From positions 1 through 33,636 of the forward strand of contig JABUEW010000037.1 of NCBI GenBank assembly GCA_013314855.1: a DNA stretch of 33,636 nt, in the 5' to 3' direction. This document shows, in pieces, positions 1 to 6,681 of this stretch. The notes under the pieces were generated by a model. That model did no database searches and was not told the origin of the DNA. It was given only the letters and a program-made list of their open reading frames with translations. The translations under genes and the position numbers were made by a program. The DNA comes from Bacillota bacterium. GTDB taxonomy: Bacteria; Bacillota; Clostridia; Acetivibrionales; DUMC01. Within the stretch, counting starts at the first letter, position 1. Each line of letters begins with the position of its first letter.

Positions 1-23
1 GTAACTAAATGCTCCAAGTCTTA

Positions 24-154
24 AGAGCCTGTAAATTCACTTCGGGGCAAATCAAACTCGCAAAATAATTTGAATAGAATTTAATAATATTTCAATGTAA
101 TTATTTTGCTTAGAACAGTTGATTTGCTTACCCCTCGTCGGATTAACAGGCTCT
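24..154. repeat. Long imperfect palindrome upstream of sigH
   Basis: Three nested pairs of inverted arms are visible: AGAGCCTGT (24-32) with ACAGGCTCT (146-154), GCAAATCAA (47-55) with TTGATTTGC (119-127), and GCAAAATAATT (60-70) with AATTATTTTGC (99-109). GGGG (44-47) also faces CCCC (131-134). Together they would fold a 131-base stretch into one long interrupted hairpin. There is no T tract, so it is unlikely to be a simple terminator. A MITE-like element or IS remnant is the most likely reading. I see no second copy in the window. Confidence 0.6.
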
Positions 155-231
155 ATAAGACTTTCCGCAATGTTACTTCCAGCATTTTCTTCAAAATTTG
201 AAAATGCGCCCGTTTTGCAGCTTAATACAAC

Positions 232-261
232 TTGACATAATGGTATCTATTAATTTATAAT
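232..261 (+). promoter_or_regulatory. Sigma-A type promoter of sigH
   Basis: TTGACA (232-237) and TATAAT (256-261) match the vegetative consensus perfectly with an 18-base spacer. Transcription would start near 268, leaving a leader of about 115 bases before the TTG start of sigH at 384. Confidence 0.7.
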
Positions 262-383
262 GTATATATATTTATTTTAATGATAAAATGGGTGTAGTAT
301 AAGTATTTCCCTGCTATTAACAAAAAATAAGAATAATAAAGCAAAGTAAAGGTACATTAAAGAAAGTAGAAGGGGGCATTACT

Positions 384-1052
384 TTGAAGTCCAATTTACA
401 ACTTGAGACAACTTCTATTTATAGTGTAATGGATGATGAGGAAATTGTTATGGCAGCAAGGTCGGGAAATGATAAGGCCCTCGAATATCTAATCCATAAA
501 TATAAAAATTTTGTACGTGCAAAGGCAAGGACATATTTTCTTATTGGTGCCGATAGGGAAGATATAATCCAGGAAGGAATGATAGGGCTTTATAAGGCAA
601 TAAGAGATTTTAAAGGGGACAAGCTGTCATCCTTCAAGTGTTTTGCTGAACTTTGCATAACAAGGCAAATTATCACTGCCGTAAAAACTGCTACAAGACA
701 AAAACATATACCTTTAAACTCTTACATATCATTGAATAAACCGGTTTTCGATGAGGAATCCGATAGGACCCTGCTGGATGTAATTTGCGGCAATGAGGTT
801 GTTTCAGACCCGGAAGAAATGATTATAAGCAGGGAAGAAATTGCAGGGATAGAGGGAAAATTAAATGAAATGTTAAGCAAGCTGGAGTGGAAAGTACTGT
901 CCTTATACCTTGAAGGAAAATCCTATAACGAAATTGCCCTTGAGTTGCATAGGCATGTTAAATCTATAGACAATGCCTTACAAAGAGTAAAACGTAAATT
1001 AGAGAAATATTTTGAAGAAGAAAAATTCAAATTGCATTATATCAATGAATAA
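384..1052 (+). CDS. sigH: RNA polymerase sporulation sigma factor SigH
   Basis: The 222-residue product is a sigma-70 family factor matching SigH (Spo0H), which directs early sporulation and stationary-phase transcription. Region 2 is highly typical, with KNFVRAKARTYFLIGADRED and IIQEGMIGLYKAIRDF at about residues 41-76, followed by SFKCFAELCITRQIITAVKT and ATRQKHIPLNSY. Region 4 near residues 165-212 has the usual HVKSIDNALQRVKRKLEKY ending. The start is TTG at 384, with a strong purine SD (GAAGGGGG) just before it; this gives close to the usual length of about 218 residues. ATG codon 16 is a possible but less likely start. The gene is preceded by a consensus promoter and followed by two tRNA genes. 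Confidence 0.95.
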   Translation: MKSNLQLETTSIYSVMDDEEIVMAARSGNDKALEYLIHKYKNFVRAKARTYFLIGADREDIIQEGMIGLYKAIRDFKGDKLSSFKCFAELCITRQIITAVKTATRQKHIPLNSYISLNKPVFDEESDRTLLDVICGNEVVSDPEEMIISREEIAGIEGKLNEMLSKLEWKVLSLYLEGKSYNEIALELHRHVKSIDNALQRVKRKLEKYFEEEKFKLHYINE

Positions 1053-1179
1053 AGACCTAGACAAAATATTAGAATTGTGGTATAAAAAATGTAGTATCAG
1101 CAATAAATTTAATAAGTATAATGAATATAATTTATTGCAGAGAAATTTAATTATGAAATTTATAAATATGAGCATTAGC

Positions 1180-1253
1180 GCGGGTGTAATTCAATGGTAG
1201 AATATCAGCTTCCCAAGCTGACTGCGAGGGTTCGATTCCCTTCACCCGCTCCA
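1180..1253 (+). tRNA. tRNA-Gly (anticodon CCC)
   Basis: The acceptor arm GCGGGTG (1180-1186) pairs with CACCCGC (1243-1249), followed by T and an encoded CCA. The anticodon stem TCAGC/GCTGA carries the loop TTCCCAA, giving anticodon CCC, which reads GGG. The T arm GAGGG-TTCGATT-CCCTT is standard. Confidence 0.95.
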
Positions 1254-1259
1254 TTGTAT

Positions 1260-1335
1260 GCCCTCATAGCTCAGTAGGTAGAGCGCATCCATGGTAAGGA
1301 TGAGGTCACCAGTTCGATTCTGGTTGAGGGCTCCA
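1260..1335 (+). tRNA. tRNA-Thr (anticodon GGT)
   Basis: The acceptor arm GCCCTCA (1260-1266) pairs with TGAGGGC (1325-1331), followed by T and an encoded CCA. The anticodon stem CATCC/GGATG holds the loop ATGGTAA, anticodon GGT. It lies six bases after tRNA-Gly, so the two are probably one transcript. A terminator follows at once. Confidence 0.95.
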
Positions 1336-1336
1336 G

Positions 1337-1390
1337 AAAAAATCCTTCAAATACTTGATTTTAGAGTATTTGAAGGATTTTTTAATTTTT
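1337..1390 (+). terminator. Rho-independent terminator of the tRNA pair
   Basis: A perfect 19-base stem (1337-1355 with 1365-1383) with a nine-base loop has arms rich in A on the left and T on the right, so the right arm ends in a run of Ts. It can act in either direction. Confidence 0.85.
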
Positions 1391-1489
1391 GCCATTATCC
1401 ATTTTTTGCCAAAATTATTCAAAAAAATTGTTTTTAAGTGGTACTTAAGTGATACTAAATAATGTACATTACATACATTTATACCTATA

Positions 1490-1806
1490 TAGCTATTTTG
1501 GCATAACTGTAGATGTTAATGTTGAAAGAGGAAAATTAAATGTTGACAAGTATAAAGAACTTTCGGATAAGGTTATGGAAGAATTCCCGAACCTAAAGGT
1601 TATGATAATTACATTGCACGAAAGTAAAAGCGCAGATTATAATGGATGGTCTGCATGCCTGAACGATGGCGAAAACTTTTATCATAGCCGAAAATACGAT
1701 ATTACTGATATAGTGGATCGTGTGGGTGCAGGAGATGCTTTTTCAGGAGGTTTAATATATGGGTTTAATAAGTAAGACAAAGAAGATGCCCTCAATAATA
1801 AAATGT
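1490..1806 (+). pseudogene. PfkB-family sugar kinase fragment (KdgK-like)
   Basis: This open stretch encodes only the C-terminal third of a PfkB carbohydrate kinase. The second PfkB signature is clear ([16 protein letters not shown]), and it contains the catalytic Asp of GAGDAF. The preceding [19 protein letters not shown] resembles 2-keto-3-deoxygluconate kinase, which phosphorylates KDG in pectin and uronate breakdown. The N-terminal substrate domain is absent and a TAA interrupts the frame at 1773. Homology-like sequence (DKEDAL) continues for a few codons after the stop. It is a dead remnant next to the tRNA genes. KdgK rather than another PfkB kinase is inferred from family resemblance only. 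Confidence 0.7.
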
Positions 1807-1826
1807 ATACCTTAAGATAATATATA

Positions 1827-2170
1827 TGCTAAGGCCGAAAATACTGTTAGTCACTATGGTGCTGAATGATTTTATCCGTTTATTTATAAGGAATATAAGG
1901 AAGAAGACATAAAGAGCTATGATTTTATGTTTCAGGTGCATAATGAATCTAATGAATATTGAAAAATGCGTCGATAGCAAAATGTGGTAGAGGAAAGAAA
2001 AATAGATGAGGTTGTCGATAAAGAAAAAAGGGAAAAGCTTTTAAATACTTGAAATGGGCGCGTGATAAGGCTGATTGGCTTGATTCTCTTATCGTCTTAC
2101 AGAAAAGGAAGATGAGCTTTTAGGTAAAAGCAAACATATATTTGAACTCATAGAAGATGAGGATTTTTAG
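1827..2170 (+). pseudogene. Unidentified broken gene
   Basis: Coding-like sequence is spread over all three forward frames with several stops. One frame gives AKAENTVSHYGAE, stop, then FYPFIYKEYKEEDIKSYDFM and NVVEERKIDEVVDKEKREKL. A second gives KYLKWARDKADWLDSLI near 2043-2095. A third gives TEKEDELLGKSKHIFELIE and a TAG at 2168. Joined by frameshifts, these read like one charged cytoplasmic protein C-terminus. I do not recognise the family. Amino-acid composition and the way the fragments hand over from frame to frame support a decayed gene rather than random DNA. Confidence 0.45.
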
Positions 2171-2188
2171 ACAAAATGCTAACCTTAA

Positions 2189-2223
2189 ACTTGATGTGTG
2201 AAAACATATCAAGTGTTTTTTTT
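2189..2223 (+). terminator. Terminator-like hairpin
   Basis: ACTTGATGTG (2189-2198) pairs with CATATCAAGT (2205-2214) with one G-T wobble, and a run of Ts follows. It closes the decayed region before the BREX operon. Confidence 0.6.
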
Positions 2224-2398
2224 AGTGTTTTTCGCCGTTCGAAGCACGTTGAGTGCGTAGTATCGCTCAAAAGAAAACACAGTGAGTAAAACCTTGCATA
2301 GCAAGGCTTTATGGGTTCTTGGGAGGAATTGGATATGTTCCCGTGGGCGGGGGGAGGAAACAGCCAAAGGAAAAAGAAACTGTAATATCAATTTATTC
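2224..2398. other. Fold-rich, locally G-rich intergenic stretch, function unknown
   Basis: No convincing gene lies here. Hairpins are visible: GCAC/GTGC (2244-2247 with 2252-2255) and CCTTGC/GCAAGG (2292-2297 with 2301-2306). GTGTTTTTC near 2225 can pair with GAAAACAC near 2273 to enclose the first. The second half (about 2310-2375) is unusually G-rich on the plus strand and then purine-rich. It could be a structured RNA, a BREX leader or an IS remnant. A 60-residue minus-strand reading frame across it does not look like a protein. Confidence 0.3.
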
Positions 2399-2427
2399 TT
2401 GAATATTCTTGCAAAAATTAATAGAAT
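2399..2427 (+). promoter_or_regulatory. Candidate promoter of the BREX operon
   Basis: TTGAAT (2399-2404) and TAGAAT (2422-2427) are separated by 17 bases, a moderate match to the vegetative consensus. It would give a very short leader ahead of the brxF ribosome binding site (AGGTG, 2443-2447). Confidence 0.35.
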
Positions 2428-2453
2428 AGAAATGTGAAAAGTAGGTGTTTTAT

Positions 2454-2897
2454 ATGGATGGTCATTTGATGCTCAAAGAAATTGCTGAAGGATATTCGGT
2501 AAAAAGTCAAAAAGTTATTATTGCCTGTGTTGACAGGGATATATTGAAATACTTCTTTTCGAATTGGGAATGGCTAAATCTTGGACTCATTGTATCCGAA
2601 CATCTTTTAAAGTTGCCGAAAGAAGCTAGAAAAGAGGAGATAGTGGATATTGTAAGAAAAATAATAGAAGTGACTGATTCGGAAAATGTTGTGATAGAAA
2701 ACATTGATGTTCTTTTTTCACCCGAATATTCCCTTGATGTTATTAAATTATTTACATTGGCAGGGAAAAACAAACGTCTAATTATATTATGGGAAGGCAC
2801 TTTTAAAAACGGAATTCTCACTTATGCAGAACCAGGTTATGATGATTATCACAGCTACGAGATAAAAAATTATGATGCATATTGCATCACAAAATAG
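2454..2897 (+). CDS. brxF: BREX type 3 protein BrxF
   Basis: The 147-residue product matches the BrxF family of type 3 BREX systems, small ATPase-like proteins of unknown exact role at the head of the operon. Family-like segments are LNLGLIVSEHLLKLP, a Walker-B-like VVIENIDVLF, and ILTYAEPGYDDY near the end. I chose ATG 2454 because AGGTG lies six bases upstream; a GTG at 2445 is in frame but overlaps that site. BrxF is usually described as P-loop containing, but no GxxGxGK[ST] is visible here: the N-terminus runs straight from KVIIACVDRDILKYF into the middle domain. It ends ten bases before brxC. Confidence 0.8.
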   Translation: MDGHLMLKEIAEGYSVKSQKVIIACVDRDILKYFFSNWEWLNLGLIVSEHLLKLPKEARKEEIVDIVRKIIEVTDSENVVIENIDVLFSPEYSLDVIKLFTLAGKNKRLIILWEGTFKNGILTYAEPGYDDYHSYEIKNYDAYCITK

Positions 2898-2907
2898 AGG
2901 TGATAGA

Positions 2908-5900
2908 ATGAAGTACAGTGAACTGGTGAGTTTTGAGCCCATTGAAACTGTTATTCAAATTAAGGATGCCGATGATTCGGAAAAAGCAGCAAAACTTATC
3001 GAAAGTTATGTCATGTCGGATGATATGGCTAAAATGATTAATGACAAGATACTTTCAGAACTTAATCTAAATGAAGTTGTGGATAACAAAGGAGTATTTC
3101 TTGTCGGTAATTATGGTACGGGTAAATCGCATCTCATGTCTGTCATATCGGCAATAGCTGAAGATGAAAATAATATTAAATATCTAAAGAATAAAAAGTT
3201 TGCCGAATATATAAAACCAATTGCAGGTAAATTCGAAGTGCTACGTATTGAGATAGGTGCAGTCAAAACATCTCTTAGAGATATCATAACAAAAGAACTT
3301 GAAAAAGATTTATCAAAAAGAGGTATTTTTTTTACTTTTCCACCAGCAGACACCATAACCAGCAATAAGGAAGCTTTGAACGAAATGATGGCAAAATTTG
3401 AGTGCGCTTATGGTACCAAGGGTTATTTGCTGGTTATTGACGAATTGCTGGATTATCTAAAGAGCAGGACACAAATGGATTTAATGCTTGATTTTGCCTT
3501 TTTAAGAGAACTTGGTGAGTTCATCAAAAACTCGAGATTCAGGGTTATTTGCGGTGTACAGGAAGCGCTGTTTGACAACCCAAGTTTTACTTTTGTGTCG
3601 ACCACACTATTAAAAGTTAAAGACAGGTTTGAACAGGCAATTATCAGAAGAGAAGACATTGCCTATGTCGTTTCGGAACGCATCCTGAAAAAGAATGCAG
3701 AACAAAAAGCAAAAATACGGGAACACCTGCAAAAATTCTGTAGTCTATATAAGAACATGGCAGAACGCATGGAAGAGTTTGTTGACCTGTTTCCCATCCA
3801 CCCTGCGTATATTGAAACATTCCAGCGCGTTTATTTGGCAGAAAAACGAGAAGTATTAAAAACAATTTCAGCAACTGTTAAGAGTATCATTGACACGGAA
3901 GTCCCTTCAGATGAACCGGGAATAAAATCCTATGATTCCTACTGGAAATATATCAAGGAAAACCTTGCCAAGAAGGCTGAGCCGGAAATAAAAGAAGTAC
4001 TGGATAAAAGCAGCTTATTAGAAGATATCATCAATCGTTCATTCACTGCGAAAGCGGTATATAAGCCGTTAGCCATCCGAATCATTTATGCTTTGAGTGT
4101 GCACAGATTAACCACGGGCAGCCTTGATGTAAAATCAGGCCTTATTGTTCAGAATCTAAAGGATGACCTGTGCCTTTATATAGATACACCTATAAAGGAA
4201 GAAGAGTTTCTTCTTTCAACAATCCAATCAGTAATGAAGGCAATCATGGAAACAGTAAGCGGACAGTTTATTGCATATAATAAGGATAATGAACAGTACT
4301 ACCTTGATTTGAAAAAGGACATTGATTACGATGCCAAAATCGAGCAAAAAGCGAACGTACTTCATGATTCGCAATTAAACCATTATTTTTATTCCATTAT
4401 TTATGACATGCTTGATTGGGATGCAAATGAGTATGTTCCCGGACACAAGATTTATGAATATTTTATAAACTGGGAAGAAAAAAACATTTACAGGATTGGT
4501 TACTTGTTCATGGGTGAGTCAAATGAACGACCTACGGCACAGCCCCCAAGGGATTTTTACGTTTATTTTCTGCCTCCATATGGAGTATTAACGGCTGCTG
4601 ATGAAAAAAAAGATGACGAGGTTTTCTTAAAATTTAAAGGCGATGAAGAGTTTAAATCGAACTTAAAAATGTTTGCAGCAGCCACGGAAATGGAACTTCT
4701 CGCAGCCCAGTCGGATACAAAGAAAATATACAACAGAAAAGCCGAAGATTATAAAAAGGCAGCTAAAAAATGGATTGACGCCAATAAGATTTCTTGCTTT
4801 ACAGTTACATACAAAGGCATAACAAGACAGCTTATCGAGGTTTTGCACGGTAAACGTCTTAATGACAAGACTTTTAAAGAAATAATTGACATGGCAGCTT
4901 CGATATCCTTATCTGATTATTTTAACGAAAAATATCCCAGGTATCCAAAATTCCAGGTAAAAATCACCGAAAGGAATATCCGGGAAGTATTGGGTAGAGG
5001 ACTTGATTATATTGCCGGAAAGCAAACCCAGGACGGAGCGAATCTTTTGGACAGCTTCGGACTGTTGTCAGAAGGTAAAATAAAGCCCGAGAACTCAATG
5101 TATGCTATGCATTTTATCAAAAAAATAAACAGCCTGCCCTCCAATAATGTTTTAAATGCTATGGATATTTTTGACAACCCATACCATGATGTGTATTATG
5201 ACAAGGAATTTAAACTGGGACGAGAATGGATAGTTCTCATCTTGGCTGCCATGGCTTATAGCGGATATGTGACAATTCTTGCCGGCAATAATGTAAGGTA
5301 TGATGCATCAAATCTCGATGCACTGGCAAAAGAAAATCTCTTGTACTTGATTGAATTTAAACATATTGCAAGGCCTAAAGCCCCTGCCATGGCTGAACTG
5401 AAAAAAGCGTTTAGTGTACTTGGTATTCCTGAAGGACTCATCGTAAACCCCAATACATGGGATGACGCAGTAAAAGAACTATTAAGCACCACTAGAAACC
5501 TCGCTGACAGGGCTCTGCATGCCAGGAATATTTTAAACGAGAATTTTGTTCTCTGGGGTGAACAGCTTATTCCCAATAATATTATGGACGATTACAAGGA
5601 AAAAACCCGCGTGGTATTGGATTTTGCCAATGCAGTCAATAGCCGCTTTAATACACCGGCAAAACTAATAAATTTTGATTACACAATTAAGCAGCTTGAA
5701 AACATTGCCGAAAGCATCAGAACAATCCGGATCGTGGAAAGATACCAGGACTTAAAGAATCAATGCTCTGCTAACATTGAGTATTTCAGTAAAGTAGAAC
5801 TTGTAGTAGATGACGAAAACTGGAAAAATAAAATTAAGGCTGAAAAAGATGCCTTCTTTGCCGTAAGGGATGCCCTTAGAACACCGGATGATGTTACCGA

Positions 5901-6597
5901 CTATGCAACCATCATCAATCAGAGGCTAAATGCCCTGAAAGAAGAGTATATTACATATTATATGGATTTGCACGCAAAATGCCGTCTGGGTATAAACGAC
6001 AGCGCCAGGAAAGGAAGAATCCTTGAAGATAAGACCATGGCAAACTTAAAAAAACTTACAAATATATCCGGTATTCTTTCGGTGGGTATATTTAACGAAA
6101 TTGTTGAGAAAGAACTGTCTCCGCTCAAGGTATGTTATGAGCTTTCTTCCGTGGAACTTAAGCAAAGCCATATTTGTCCTCACTGCCATTTTAAACCTTC
6201 GGATAATGAAAAACCGGTCAAAGGCAGTCTTGATATAATAGAAGATAAACTTGAAAGACTTCTAAAGGAATGGACACAGGCGATTTTATCAAGCATTCAA
6301 GACCCGCTGGTAGCCAGTGATACAGAGTATCTTAAACCGGAACAAAAACAGGTAATAAAAGCATTTTTATCAAGCCAAAAATTACCGGAGATTGTAGACA
6401 ACCACTTTATAGAAGCAGTGAATACATTGCTGCAGGGACTTGACAAGGTAGAAGTGGACATTGGCGAGCTAAGCCAAACCATCCTTTCCTGGGGTCCATG
6501 CACGATTGATGACTTGAAAAGAAAGTTTGATACATTAATTGCTAGGTGGTCTAAGGGAAAAGATAAGAATAAATTAAGGATAATTATTAAGAAGTAA
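2908..6597 (+). CDS. brxC: BREX type 3 AAA+ ATPase BrxC
   Basis: This 1229-residue protein is the large ATPase of the BREX complex (BrxC/PglY family), thought to drive the assembly that blocks phage DNA replication. The Walker A motif GNYGTGKS is at residues 67-74 and the Walker B motif YLLVIDE at 173-179. The long remainder is helical and charged, and a Cys/His pair motif HICPHCH lies near residue 1090. The start is ATG 2908, placed after GAGGTG; an in-frame ATG at 2872 lies inside brxF with no ribosome binding site. Length fits the type 3 family. After its TAA the same reading frame reopens for 27 codons, with an ATG at 6604 (see 6604-6681). Confidence 0.92.
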   Translation: MKYSELVSFEPIETVIQIKDADDSEKAAKLIESYVMSDDMAKMINDKILSELNLNEVVDNKGVFLVGNYGTGKSHLMSVISAIAEDENNIKYLKNKKFAEYIKPIAGKFEVLRIEIGAVKTSLRDIITKELEKDLSKRGIFFTFPPADTITSNKEALNEMMAKFECAYGTKGYLLVIDELLDYLKSRTQMDLMLDFAFLRELGEFIKNSRFRVICGVQEALFDNPSFTFVSTTLLKVKDRFEQAIIRREDIAYVVSERILKKNAEQKAKIREHLQKFCSLYKNMAERMEEFVDLFPIHPAYIETFQRVYLAEKREVLKTISATVKSIIDTEVPSDEPGIKSYDSYWKYIKENLAKKAEPEIKEVLDKSSLLEDIINRSFTAKAVYKPLAIRIIYALSVHRLTTGSLDVKSGLIVQNLKDDLCLYIDTPIKEEEFLLSTIQSVMKAIMETVSGQFIAYNKDNEQYYLDLKKDIDYDAKIEQKANVLHDSQLNHYFYSIIYDMLDWDANEYVPGHKIYEYFINWEEKNIYRIGYLFMGESNERPTAQPPRDFYVYFLPPYGVLTAADEKKDDEVFLKFKGDEEFKSNLKMFAAATEMELLAAQSDTKKIYNRKAEDYKKAAKKWIDANKISCFTVTYKGITRQLIEVLHGKRLNDKTFKEIIDMAASISLSDYFNEKYPRYPKFQVKITERNIREVLGRGLDYIAGKQTQDGANLLDSFGLLSEGKIKPENSMYAMHFIKKINSLPSNNVLNAMDIFDNPYHDVYYDKEFKLGREWIVLILAAMAYSGYVTILAGNNVRYDASNLDALAKENLLYLIEFKHIARPKAPAMAELKKAFSVLGIPEGLIVNPNTWDDAVKELLSTTRNLADRALHARNILNENFVLWGEQLIPNNIMDDYKEKTRVVLDFANAVNSRFNTPAKLINFDYTIKQLENIAESIRTIRIVERYQDLKNQCSANIEYFSKVELVVDDENWKNKIKAEKDAFFAVRDALRTPDDVTDYATIINQRLNALKEEYITYYMDLHAKCRLGINDSARKGRILEDKTMANLKKLTNISGILSVGIFNEIVEKELSPLKVCYELSSVELKQSHICPHCHFKPSDNEKPVKGSLDIIEDKLERLLKEWTQAILSSIQDPLVASDTEYLKPEQKQVIKAFLSSQKLPEIVDNHFIEAVNTLLQGLDKVEVDIGELSQTILSWGPCTIDDLKRKFDTLIARWSKGKDKNKLRIIIKK

Positions 6598-6603
6598 ATT
6601 ACT

Positions 6604-6681
6604 ATGGACAGGCTTGCCAACGATGAGTTAAGGCAAAACATTGAACGAAAAGGAATTGAAATTTACAGGAGGAAGGATTAA
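6604..6681 (+). CDS. 25-codon ORF between brxC and pglX, in frame with brxC
   Basis: ATG 6604 opens a 25-residue frame (MDRLANDELRQNIERKGIEI then YRRKD) whose TAA shares an A with the ATG of pglX at 6681. It is in the same frame as brxC, separated from it only by the brxC stop and two codons. The sequence is strongly helical and charged, like the end of a larger protein. Two readings fit: a former C-terminal tail of BrxC cut off by a stop mutation, or a short coupling peptide that carries ribosomes to the pglX start. No good SD precedes ATG 6604, while its last codons contain the pglX SD. Confidence 0.4.
   Translation: MDRLANDELRQNIERKGIEIYRRKD

Noticed and set aside
1012-1200. A 62-residue plus-strand reading frame
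   Set aside because: It overlaps the end of sigH in another frame and runs into tRNA-Gly. The composition is that of AT-rich intergenic DNA.
1260-1335. tRNA-Thr 3' end as an attachment site for an integrated island
   Set aside because: I could not find a second copy of the tRNA 3' end in the window and there is no integrase gene. The other end may lie outside the window.
2209-2391. A 60-residue minus-strand reading frame
   Set aside because: It reads across a terminator T tract and hairpins. The protein has no domain-like pattern and no SD.
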